The notes below the pieces were generated by a model that searched no databases, had not been told where the DNA came from, and saw only the letters and a list, made by a program, of their open reading frames with translations. This document shows, one piece after another, positions 8,577 through 17,900 of a stretch of DNA of 23,927 nt. Source of the stretch: Bremia lactucae (lineage: Eukaryota > Oomycota > Peronosporomycetes > Peronosporales > Peronosporaceae); NCBI RefSeq assembly GCF_004359215.1, contig NC_090627.1:195793-219719 (forward strand). The letters are read 5' to 3'. Every line of letters begins with the position of its first letter. Positions within the stretch are counted from its first letter, which is position 1. A program made the translations under genes and the position numbers.

Positions 8577-10376
8577 ATGGGCGAGGCTAGATTGCCTACC
8601 GTCCTTACGGAACCTTCTCAGGCAATTTCGCCACCAAACACGTCACCCGCGTTCGCCGCGAGTCGCACGGGACGGAAGTTGCGTCAAAAGGTGGTCGACG
8701 AGCTTAAGAACGTGAAGCTGCGGAAGAGTCCCGCTGGCAGAGAAAAAAATCAGACGCGTGGGATGCTGCCGTCGCTCGAGTTGAATGAAAGCGCGGACGA
8801 CGACGAAGACGACATGGTGCAAGACCCGCAGGCTATCAATAAAGCCAAAGGTTGCAACATTTGTGAACGCTCGTTCACGGTGTTTCGAGCGAAACACACG
8901 TGCAAAATTTGCGCTCACAAAATCTGCGACGACTGCAGCAAGAATCGTATGAAGCTGAATCGTCGATTGGAGCGCAAGAGAGGCTCGCGACTCTGTGATC
9001 CGTGCGCCAGGAACTACATGCCCACGGATGGCAGTGGCGAGGACACGACGCCTCCAGACTCGTCTCCATTACTCACGGCGATGCATAGTGACAGCGCGCT
9101 GATACACAAAGAAGGCACTCCGATTAGCTTGCCGCGGCCTATTTCAGTGCCGTCCGCGGTGCTCGTTCCAGCGCCGGACAAAGCACCAAGCTTGAAAGCG
9201 ATCGCTGCGGTCCAAACGGTTCCTAATCACCGAAATACCTCTAACTTTCAAAAAGAGGATAGCAGAGTAAGGCATGTGTCGCACTTGCGTACGCGCCATT
9301 ATGTGTCGCTAATGGTCATTGCCCTGATGGTAGTGCTGCGTATCATTTACTACAATCGCCGGAACGGAGTCGTTGAACGCACGACTGTGTCCAGTTCAAG
9401 TCTATCTCCACCGTCGTATTCCTTTGTCGAGCGTGCGCTTGATAGTTTGCTCTCTGTGCGGATGTTAGGAGTATACTTTCTAGGTCTGGTGCTGTTTGAC
9501 GAACTCACGAGCTTTAAGAACGGCAAGACACGCACGAAAAAGCCGTTGAAGAAGAAGCGACGTCGACGGAGGAGCAGCGTGGAGCAGCGACAGCGCGCTT
9601 CGTTGTCCGTGTCGACTCGTAAAGCCAATAGTCCATGCTGTGCCGTGGAATCGTCAGCTCCGCCGTCTCCTCACACGTCGCAGGATGATGATCTCGAAGT
9701 GTCGGTGCTTGAACAAAACAACGAAGAGGAAGGATTTACACTTGATAAGCTCGTCCTTTCATTGGAAGATGGCGCGAAGACACGAGCTCCGGATGGCAAC
9801 TTGGGTTTGAATTCCTTCTTGGCCACTTGCAACGTCATTTGCGGATTTCTGGGCGTGTTTGGTCGCGCGACCTCATTTGCTGGGAGCACGGTTGGTGCCT
9901 ACTTCACGTCAATTGAGCAGAATTTGGAATCATGGCCTGTGCCTTCTTCGTCGAATACATGGTCGCAACAGAGCGTCAGGGCTGTTATTGAGCACGAAGT
10001 GGGCCTTGGGGTTGCCGATGTGGGCGGCAAAAAGAAGCCGTCGTGCTCGCGGTGTCTATTGCGTCTGCTCTGGTTTGTTCAGTTTGTGGAAGCTTGCGTC
10101 CGCCTTACGTTGCTTGAATCCACGGATGACAATTGCTACAATGGCGCGAGTAAAGCTTACGAGGAGACTCTCGGCAAGCGTCACCCGTGGCTTGTTCGCA
10201 AGGGCGTCAACACTGCATTGGGGTCTATTCCGACGCGGAGCCACATATTGAGCGAGCTTCATGTCGGGGAAGGATCAGCCATGGAACCATTGAGTAAAGT
10301 GCACGCTGAGCTGGTGCGACTCATTGCTGAACTCAAGGCCGTTTTTGTAGACCATGGCCTTACGGATCTGAAATAA
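8577..10376 (+). CDS. FYVE zinc finger - membrane - GLTP-domain fusion protein
   Basis: This is one uninterrupted 599-residue frame. Residues 93-143 form a FYVE-type double zinc finger with eight Cys (C93, C96, C109, C112, C117, C120, C140, C143). FRAKHTCKIC replaces the usual R-R/K-H-H-C-R, and RLC stands for RVC; such domains bind PI3P on endosomes. Two hydrophobic segments follow (about 241-259 and 294-308), then a run of Lys/Arg (KKKRRRRR, 324-332) and an acidic linker. Residues about 392-562 match the GLTP/CPTP lipid-transfer fold: FLATCNVICGFLGVFG, VRAVIEHEVGLGV, RCLLRLLWFVQF, then AYEETLGKRHPWLVRK with the conserved His536 and ALGSIPTR. By eye, the headgroup-contacting Asp and Lys of the CPTP helix read Thr438 and Tyr442, while Arg496 and His536 are kept. 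A role in moving sphingolipid at PI3P membranes is inference. Confidence 0.85.
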   Translation: MGEARLPTVLTEPSQAISPPNTSPAFAASRTGRKLRQKVVDELKNVKLRKSPAGREKNQTRGMLPSLELNESADDDEDDMVQDPQAINKAKGCNICERSFTVFRAKHTCKICAHKICDDCSKNRMKLNRRLERKRGSRLCDPCARNYMPTDGSGEDTTPPDSSPLLTAMHSDSALIHKEGTPISLPRPISVPSAVLVPAPDKAPSLKAIAAVQTVPNHRNTSNFQKEDSRVRHVSHLRTRHYVSLMVIALMVVLRIIYYNRRNGVVERTTVSSSSLSPPSYSFVERALDSLLSVRMLGVYFLGLVLFDELTSFKNGKTRTKKPLKKKRRRRRSSVEQRQRASLSVSTRKANSPCCAVESSAPPSPHTSQDDDLEVSVLEQNNEEEGFTLDKLVLSLEDGAKTRAPDGNLGLNSFLATCNVICGFLGVFGRATSFAGSTVGAYFTSIEQNLESWPVPSSSNTWSQQSVRAVIEHEVGLGVADVGGKKKPSCSRCLLRLLWFVQFVEACVRLTLLESTDDNCYNGASKAYEETLGKRHPWLVRKGVNTALGSIPTRSHILSELHVGEGSAMEPLSKVHAELVRLIAELKAVFVDHGLTDLK

Positions 10377-10423
10377 TATGTCGATACATGTCATGACTTA
10401 ACTGTACGTAACCAAAATATAAA

Positions 10424-10821
10424 CTAAAAAGGGGCACCCACTTTGCAAATAGGACAAGGGCACGCATTTCTATCATCAGAAAAGAGGTCGTGGTTCCAAA
10501 AATTTATAATTTCTACCACAATTTCAGCTGCATTGGGGTATTTATTGGGTCCTCGGCAAAAGTCGGTTTCGACACTGGAACTGATACAAGGAAACGTGAG
10601 TGAGTACAAGAGCCCTGCCACCAAAAAAGAATTTCTTTTATTTCATCAATGAGCCATCTGCCCTAAATGTCAGGATCGATCCAAATCGTTTTCTTACAAC
10701 AAAGACGAGGCAGCCTCTTCCTCAGTGCTCACTGAACACTGCGGGTTCAGGGGAATTGCCGCTTGTTACGAGCTTCCAATGCCTCTTTTCTGCTTGGCCA
10801 TTGCTCGTAGCTATTACGCAT
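10424..10821 (-). pseudogene. Decayed coding fragments, possibly of an RPA-interacting-protein-like gene
   Basis: Two pieces on the minus strand read like protein but are not joined by an open frame. The first, from ATG 10821 to a stop at 10747, contains RNSYEQWPSRKEALEARNKR, reminiscent of the N-terminal motif of RPA-interacting proteins (basic, Y, W, KEA, R). The second, 10624-10424, ends FWNHDLFSDDRNACPCPICK followed within six codons by a stop. It looks like the beginning of a C-x2-C zinc finger that then breaks off. The sequence between them has stops in all frames and no clear splice pair. The position fits a gene once divergent from the one at 10963. The family assignment is tentative; decay is more secure than identity. 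Confidence 0.28.
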
Positions 10822-10962
10822 CTTGCGCGGGTTTACGCACTACTAAGTCGTTGAGCGAAAAGGGCTGACAGTAAGAATAGCCTCCTAGCTTTGCTCTTTT
10901 GAGACTTCGCTACCTCGTGACGAGTACAGTCGATTTTCGTCCGTCAAACATCGACGCGGTGG

Positions 10963-11805
10963 ATGTGCGTGTACCTGGCACCGCGATGGCGGCGACGCGA
11001 GGAGTTTCTTCTACTAGCGGTCATGCTAGTACTAGCGCAGCTGGCGGCGGTGGACAGTAGCTCGCTGCGAAGCGCGGGTACAGGCTCCAAGTCGACGCAA
11101 GACGACTACATTGAGGCCGGAATCGTGACGGCCGATACACATCAGAGCGCCACAACTGTGATTACTCGGGCATGGAACTCTGGCAGCAGTAGCAGTCGAC
11201 TCGGCGACGATAACTCGGTTACGTTTACTAAATTAGGAGAACAAGGTACGAAACCCGACGTGACGAAGCGTCGAAAGAAGGTGGTGTATCGCGCGACAAC
11301 GGACAAGTCGATTCAGCCCATGGCTTTCAATTCTAAAGACAAGGACGCGAGCAGGAATTACACTCGCAATGTTGAAAAGAATAGCTCTTTTCGCAAGAAA
11401 GCGTATCGTCCAAGGAGCAAATCTCAAATTAAATTGCCCTCAAAGTTGAAACCTTACAAGCCGACTATTATCAAGGTGCCGTCTGTTGTGCGTGCTACGA
11501 CCCCACCTCCAACGCTAGCGCCAAATCTAGTTAATCTGAATTACGGGCCCTCGTCGTTTTTAACTGTCCCGGAGACAGCGTTATCGACCGACAAAATTGA
11601 AAGTGCATCGGACATAAAGTTTGGTTCAACCAAGAGCGCCGAGTCGCTCGACGACAATGAAGTGACCACGGAGAACCGGTCGTTTGACCAAACGATTGTG
11701 CTTGTAATTGTGGGCGTCGTTGGGGCGATTGGTGCGCTGTTACTGGTAGCATCGCGACAAATTATGAAGGAAATGAGCGATGACAAGGATCTAAGTGATC
11801 TCTAG
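10963..11805 (+). CDS. Type I membrane protein of unknown function
   Basis: I do not recognise this 280-residue protein. It has a basic N-terminus (PRWRRREE) followed by a hydrophobic signal sequence (about residues 14-29, FLLLAVMLVLAQLAAV) with a plausible cleavage site before DSSS. A long polar ectodomain follows, rich in Ser, Thr and Lys, with basic KRRKKV and RPRSKSQIKLPSKLKPYKP stretches, a PPP run and several N-x-S/T sites. It ends in one membrane span (about 246-262, IVLVIVGVVGAIGALLLVA) and a short acidic tail (EMSDDKDLSDL). No fold, Cys pattern or repeat is visible; the ectodomain looks disordered. It is not an obvious RXLR effector: SSLR near residue 35 lacks the first Arg, and the C-terminal anchor argues against secretion. 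The single ATG at 10963 is in frame with the signal sequence. Confidence 0.65.
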   Translation: MCVYLAPRWRRREEFLLLAVMLVLAQLAAVDSSSLRSAGTGSKSTQDDYIEAGIVTADTHQSATTVITRAWNSGSSSSRLGDDNSVTFTKLGEQGTKPDVTKRRKKVVYRATTDKSIQPMAFNSKDKDASRNYTRNVEKNSSFRKKAYRPRSKSQIKLPSKLKPYKPTIIKVPSVVRATTPPPTLAPNLVNLNYGPSSFLTVPETALSTDKIESASDIKFGSTKSAESLDDNEVTTENRSFDQTIVLVIVGVVGAIGALLLVASRQIMKEMSDDKDLSDL

Positions 11806-11904
11806 CGCGATGACGATGATCGTAGTATTTAAGAAAGATAATATGAAGCAATAGGCTTTATGCACGACTTTAGCATCTTTAATAATAAGCCGCGTGTGCG
11901 CGAT

Positions 11905-12652
11905 CTACGCCGTCTTTGCCTTTGAATACGCCCGGTTACGCTGCGTGAGCATGTGGGTATACATGATTGGAAGACCGGGGATGTATACAAGTAGTACGAG
12001 GATTACCACCACGAACAACGAGATAGAGACGTTATGCGTATTAGGCAGCTGAATCGAGTAGGCGCCTTTCGACAAGTAGTTTAGCGAACTCACCATACAA
12101 AGCACCTCTCCTATTGTAAACAATACGACTAAGAATTTTAATAAAAGTATTGCAGCGTGGATTCGTACCAAGTACACCCGAAGGATAGAGCACCATGAAG
12201 AGATGGTAGCGCAGATAAAAGAGAGCTGCTGGCACTGCATTGTACAGATTAAGCGCATAAAACGCGTAGCGCGGGACTTCGACAAGGCCCCAGCTGGCCA
12301 CCATAAGCGGGAAGCCAAACTGGTAGCGTGACACGGGGCAGAGGACATTAATGCCCCAGACCAGCCACAGACGTGAGCTCACTTGCATAATCGTGGAAAT
12401 CACTGGAGAGCGCACGAAACCCGCGGCAGCATGCACGATCTCCATCACCGCCAGGGTCTGAACTATCTTCAGAGGCAGCGACACAACAAGCCATGTGCTC
12501 TGCGCCACCTGATTCCAATCCTGACCTGCATCATGCGCATGAAACCCCGTTTTCACCGTCAAGTACAAAACATACGCCCATCCAACGCATGATACACAAT
12601 TAAAAGCCCATAGATACAAGTTTAGCAACGCATTCTTCTTCGCCATGGCCAT
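11905..12652 (-). CDS. Very-long-chain (3R)-3-hydroxyacyl-CoA dehydratase (HACD/PHS1 family, 2 exons)
   Basis: This ER membrane enzyme carries out the third step of very-long-chain fatty acid elongation, dehydrating 3-hydroxyacyl-CoA. Exons 12652-12169 and 12110-11905 are joined across a 58-base intron (GTACGAAT...ACAATAG, phase 1), giving 229 residues with about six hydrophobic segments. Family signatures are MEIVHAAAGFVRSPV, QVSSRLWLVWGI, VEVPRYAFYALNLY and LRYHLFMVLYPSGV. After splicing, the catalytic pair is present as Y-P-S-G-V-L-G-E, matching the Tyr and Glu seven residues apart in yeast Phs1; the intron falls exactly between them. Without splicing the frame runs on without the Glu. The start at 12652 is followed by a second in-frame ATG two codons on. 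The C-terminus (SKAKTA) has no classic KKxx retrieval signal. Confidence 0.92.
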
Positions 12653-12831
12653 GGAACGACAAGTGTGACTATATTCGCGATGATTGGCTAGAATAGGTCA
12701 AATACCGGTTGCAAAACGGTACAATGGGTGATACATAGTGCAAATATTCCAAACGGTGCTTATTCATGCAACTACTAGTAAAGGTAAGCTACTCGAGCTC
12801 ACTCAAACCTCATCCTTTTTGAAAAAACAAT

Positions 12832-13687
12832 CTAGTCTGAGCCGAGACTTTTGCGGATCTGTTCCGTTACTTTATTCATGTCGGTGTGCGCATTCACTTT
12901 CGTGAGCTTGCCCTGTTTGCGATAAAAGTCAATAACTGGCTGCGTCTGCTTGTGAAAGGCCTGGAGACGGGAGCTCAACGTTGCTTCATTGTCATCCTTG
13001 CGCTGAATCAGAGGTTCGCCCGTGATATCGTCCTTACCCTCGACTTTCGGAGGGGCGAACTTGACGTGGTAGCTACGACCGCTTGCTGGGTGCACGCGAC
13101 GACCGGAAATACGCTCCATCAGCACCGAATCGGGAATATCAAAGTTCACCACAGTATTCACTTGGGCGTTTTCCTCCGCTAGCATCTCGTCGAGCTACAG
13201 CATCGAACACTTAGTATTTTAAATTTACAACAAGTCGCATGACGCTTAAAAATTACCTTCTTCGCTTGCACAACTGTTCGCGGAAATCCATCGAGGATAA
13301 AGCCACGACTGCATTCGGGACTTTTGATAGCGTCCTTGATAATACCCACGACGATTTCATCTGTCACAAGGGCACCCGATTCCATGGCAGCTTTTGCCTT
13401 CTTCCCCATATCCGTGCCAGCGGCGACAGCGGCACGTAGAATATCGCCCGTTGCCAGATGACACAAGCAATACTCGTCTTTCACGCGAGGCGACTGCGTA
13501 CCCTTGCCACAACCAGGAGGTCCTGTATCATGCCAGGTCGTTAGTCCCAATACCAAAAAGAATATTTTCGTAGCGCTTCATCGAGCGTACCGATAAATAT
13601 GGTGCGGCGTTCTTTTTTGCCGGCACACTCGATGCGCTTTCGGAGCTCGGAGAGTAAGGAAGTGGTGGGCACGGCAGCAAGAGACAT
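12832..13687 (-). CDS. Adenylate kinase, AK2-like with long LID (3 exons)
   Basis: Adenylate kinase interconverts ATP + AMP and 2 ADP. The exons are 13687-13591, 13522-13257 and 13194-12832 with introns of 68 and 62 bases, giving 241 residues (AK2 is about 239). The first exon encodes a short lead ([18 protein letters not shown]) and runs into the P-loop, which is split by the intron: TIFIG then PPGCGKGTQ. Further motifs are [13 protein letters not shown], the AMP-binding region with [21 protein letters not shown], and a long LID ([35 protein letters not shown]). All catalytic Arg, Asp and Lys positions look intact. The frame upstream of the 13522 splice site also contains an ATG, but that product would lack strand 1 of the fold, so I chose 13687. 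The lead resembles that of the mitochondrial intermembrane-space form; location is inference. Confidence 0.93.
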
Positions 13688-13818
13688 GGAGGTAGTTGGT
13701 GCAGGGAGGAAAAAGGAATTGACAGGTCCACTTAAGCACCTACCCCGCTCACAAGTTATAGAAATATCGATACAACACCGGTTTTATTTGTCAAATTGAT
13801 TGTCGCATGAATTAATAA

Positions 13819-14836
13819 TCATCGGCTACTTTGGGACGTTTGACGCCCCGAACGCTGAGAGATGAGCTCCGCGGCCCACGACTGGACGAGTGGTGTGCGA
13901 AACTTTCCCTTAGTGCTTTCGAAGAAGTCGTCGAGTTGGACATTTTGGGCTGAAGACGGACAGACTTTAGTGTTGGTTACTCATGGGGGTACTCAGGGAT
14001 ACGACCCTACCTCGCTCGTAGTCGTCAGCTTGTAAGATCATCTCGAATTTGTCAAAATCCTTGGAAAAAGTATGAAAACCGTTCCGTTGAAGATTTAAAG
14101 ATGCCACTCACCTTGACAATCTTGGCCTCCTCCGTGAATCCCGCTTCGTACTCGTTCCAAAGCTCACGAATTTCCAGAGCAGACGGCGTGTTACCGAGTG
14201 TCTTACAAATTTCACCCAATGCCTCCTACAGCACCACATTGCAAGCTTTTCAGTATTAATTTTGATGCTCTAGTTTTAAGAAGCACCTTTTCCATGCGAT
14301 GTTTATCCTCTTCCGCCACTCCTGCGGGTCACAAGATCAAATTTAAAGTGAATAATGATACTAAAGCCACCATTGCTTAATTACAACCATCATGCGGGGT
14401 GATATCTCCAACCAATGACTCTGCTAGGTCGTGGACAATTGCCATCTTGATGCATCTAGTCGCGATTCAATAAAAGCCATTAATTGCCTTGTTAGTTGTT
14501 AGCCTTGCACATAATTGCTCAGTCGACGACGTGTACTTAAAGCGATTCACAGATTCATTCACGTCGTCCAGTAGCATGCAGCACATGCTCATGCGATACA
14601 TGTGGTCAGCGACAGACTCAGGCAGAGCCACTTTGTTGTTCACCCATCCAGTGCGCTTGAGCGTCTAAAAAGCGCCATGCAACATGTGAGCAAGCAAGTT
14701 ATTAAATTCCTGCTGTTAGCATCTTTTTGCACCGAGCGCTGATAATATCTGGCTTAGATTGTGTCTTACGTACTTTAAGGCGTCCACAAAGTCGCAGGAA
14801 CTCGATGGCGCTCAATGCCTTTGCTCCTGTCGCCAT
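13819..14836 (-). CDS. HD-domain 5'-deoxynucleotidase, HDDC2/YfbR-like (7 exons)
   Basis: This gene is missed by plain frame reading because it is cut into seven small exons: 14836-14774, 14664-14537, 14455-14388, 14321-14287 (35 bases), 14225-14112, 14059-14011 (49 bases) and 13949-13819. The introns are 109, 81, 66, 61, 52 and 61 bases, all GT-AG. Together they keep one frame of 195 residues, the family's usual size. The HD metal motif is intact: H in [12 protein letters not shown] in [20 protein letters not shown], and the distant D in [23 protein letters not shown] and [10 protein letters not shown] also match. HDDC2 relatives dephosphorylate deoxynucleoside 5'-monophosphates, so a nucleotide-pool or house-cleaning role is likely. 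It is divergent from the RecQ helicase. A tight fit of six introns makes the model strong. Confidence 0.9.
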
Positions 14837-14966
14837 CTTAATGCTTTCGTTTTATTAATTGCTTTATTTGTGATAGTTACAACTTTTTTAATTCTCAAAA
14901 GTCTGTCATTATGGTGCTTCATTTCAATTAACAAGCATCGTTGGCGCCAAATTCTACCCCTTGTGC
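14837..14966. promoter_or_regulatory. Shared divergent promoter, HDDC2-like gene and RecQ helicase
   Basis: The two start codons are 130 bases apart on opposite strands. On the plus strand GCTTCATTTCAATTAACA (14916-14933) fits the oomycete initiator (TCATTTC, 14919-14925) followed by a CAATT flanking element, 42 bases before the RecQ ATG. I found no equally good initiator for the minus gene. Confidence 0.5.
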
Positions 14967-17900
14967 ATGTGGCCGCGTCGACAGCAGCCTAATGGCACGT
15001 CTTCGGAGGCAAAGAATTCGATTCCTATGCTTCATGCAATATCAAAACCTCATGTAAACATGTCTGTCGCGTTATCGTCATCTACACCTCACTTTGTGCC
15101 ACGCAAAAGTGACGGAAAAGCAATTGTCAACGAACAAAAGTCAAAAGGCTCTATATCATTCAATGACGATGCTGCGTGGATGTTACGGGCCTTTGATCGA
15201 AAGAAACTAAAAGCGAAGCATGTGGTAAATCAAAGAGCGGTTAGTGCTATTAATGATACAGAAAATGCGCGCCGGAATAAAGAAAGCGGAGCGATCAGTC
15301 TTGCCATGTCCGTACAGGAACGAAAGCAAATATGGCGTAGTGGAGCGAGAAAGAAGCCTCTGGATGAGGCCATAGAAAAAGAGAAAGAGAAGAATCAAGA
15401 GCTTCAGGAGATGAGCTTTGATCGCGTCTTTCGTGAGGTTTTCGGAAAGAATCAAATTGAGCAGACAAAAGGATCTCGAATCGTTGGGAAAGCTACTTTG
15501 TCCTCCTTGGGAATATTAGCTAACGCACCTAATTTTAATGATGGCGTTCAAAAGATAGCCCAACCAACAGCTGAAGTATTTAAAACTCAAAAAGTTACTG
15601 AACCCGAAGATAAAGATGTTTGGGATTTTGCTTCGGCTGCGAACGCAGCGCTTGATCTCCATGATTTTGACACATTTGAATCAAGTCATAACGCAAGCAC
15701 TGTTACTACAAAAGGCACTGAAAATGCTGCAGAATTTGAGCGATGGAAGACAGAGGACAAGCAAAGTGCTGTCAGCAGCAACTTCGTTCGCCTCAATATG
15801 TGCAAGCGATTCAAGGGCAGTTCAGGTCGTGCGAAAAAGCGACCAGCTTACATACGAGCCCGAATTGAACATTTGCCGGACGAAGTGGTCAATAGCCACG
15901 CAACGGGACTCGCGCCCGTTGTCACATTCAAAAAACCAAAGCAAGATAAAGTGTTCTTGGCAGACGATGGTGTGGACTTTATCGAGGAATGTCTTGAAGC
16001 GTTGGCCAAGGTCGAAAACGAGCGTGAATTGTCCAATACAGACACGAATCGTCCTAAGCAGAAAATCGAGCCTACGGAACCTCCGCGATGCCACCATGCA
16101 TTGGTTTGCCAGAGCCTCGAAGTCAAGAAGAAGAACAAGAATTACAAACGTCGATTTTATGCGTGCTCGTTAAACTTTGATGAAGGCCGATGCGACTTTT
16201 TTCTTTGGGAGGATGACTACGTGCCTCGTGTATTGCAGATATTAAATGCCTTACCGTCAAAGGACGAATCAGCACAAGCGATTGAGTGTGTGCCACTTGA
16301 TCTCGAGGCCTCGGAAGACGCGCTAAAAGACGCGATGCTGACAAACTTGCGTCTAGTGTTTCAACACTCCGAGTTTCGTCCAGGTCAAGAGTGGGCGATC
16401 TCGAGAGTATTCCGTCAAAAAGACACGCTTCTGGTGCTTCCTACAGGAGCCGGCAAGTCTCTCTGCTACCAGTTCCCTGCCCTCTTCCTGCCTGGACTCA
16501 CTCTTGTTATTTCTCCTCTCATTGCGTTGATGAATGACCAATACGAGAGCCTCCCAGCTCCGTTAAAAACTCGTGCCGCGTGTCTCTCTGGATCGTCCGA
16601 CTCGAGTGCGTCGAAAGCAAAATATGCTGCATTTGTACGTGATTTACTCGCCGGTGATCTCTCGCTCGTCTTTTTGTCACCCGAAAAAGCACTAGGAGCA
16701 GGAATGCAAGCTCTGCTCTCAACGCCTTGCGTTCGTGCTCGCTTGTCGCTGGTGTGTGTGGATGAAGCTCACTGTATCTCCGAGTGGTCACACCATTTTC
16801 GACCAAGCTACCTGCGCTTGGTCGAGATTTTTCGCCATGCTCAGTGCGTGCTATGCGTGACGGCCACAGCGTCTCGACGCGTCGTACGTGACGTGCTGTA
16901 CCAATTGCGTTCGCGTCGGCCATTGTACATTAATTCGTGTGAAAACGAAAGCGATATGGTGCTTCAAATGCCGTGGAAACGAAGTAACTTGGCGCTTGAA
17001 GTTCGATCAGTAATTTCAAACGAAGAGCGGCTGCGGCACCTCGTTCACGTTCTTCCAGGAATGAGCCAAGGGTCGAGTAAAGGTACAAAGGGTGGCGTGA
17101 TCGTGTATGTGCACCAGCAACGACAGTCTGAGGAACTCGCTGCTTTGCTTCGGGAACAGCTACCGTCGAATTGGCGCAGCTTGGGCAAAGTCCTCGCCTA
17201 TCATGCTGGCATGCCACCAGATGCAAAGGAGAAGGTTCGCACTGGTTTCGCGCGAGGTCGCGTACAAGTAGTTGTCGCTACGGTGGCGTTTGGCATGGGC
17301 ATTGATAAAAAGAATGTGCGTGCAGTGATACACTTCCACATGCCGTCGTCTGTCGAGGCGTACGTGCAGCAAATTGGTCGAGCTGGCCGTGACGGCAAGC
17401 CGGCACGTGCGCTGCTGTATTTGCTATCGGAAGACGCGATTCACTTTCGCTCGCTGCTTTTCTCGACGGCCCTAGATCGAGCACAGCTTCGACGGCTACT
17501 GACTCTTGTTTTTCAAGACCACGTGAATTCAGCGAGCTGTGTTGCTGTCAAGTACTTAAGTCAACAAGAAAATGAGGACTTCACGCTTCTGACGTTAGAA
17601 CGAGAGTTGCTTGAACAATACCTTGATTTGAAGGCAGCTACTATTGAAACGTTTCTCACGCTCCTGGCACTCGAGACGCAAAAGTCTCGACCAAGAGCTG
17701 ACGATTTTCAAGTATTGCTTCAACCTCTGAGCATGAGTCGATGTACCTTGCAGCTATTGGAGACGCAGGTCAAGAAATTGGCGCCTCATTCGTGCTCCAA
17801 GCTCCTGTTTGAAGCCGTGCAGCGCAAGGAGCTGCCGAATGCTCGTCACGAGCACCGTAAAGACGGGTACCATAGCTCGTGGACCATTGACTTGCACTTG

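Noticed and set aside
10963..11100. Signal peptide followed by SSLR, suggestive of an RXLR effector
   Set aside because: The first Arg is missing, no dEER motif follows, and the protein has a C-terminal membrane span.
16519..17484. Several antisense frames within the RecQ helicase
   Set aside because: They are shadows of the GC-richer helicase core; the sense frame has all motifs.
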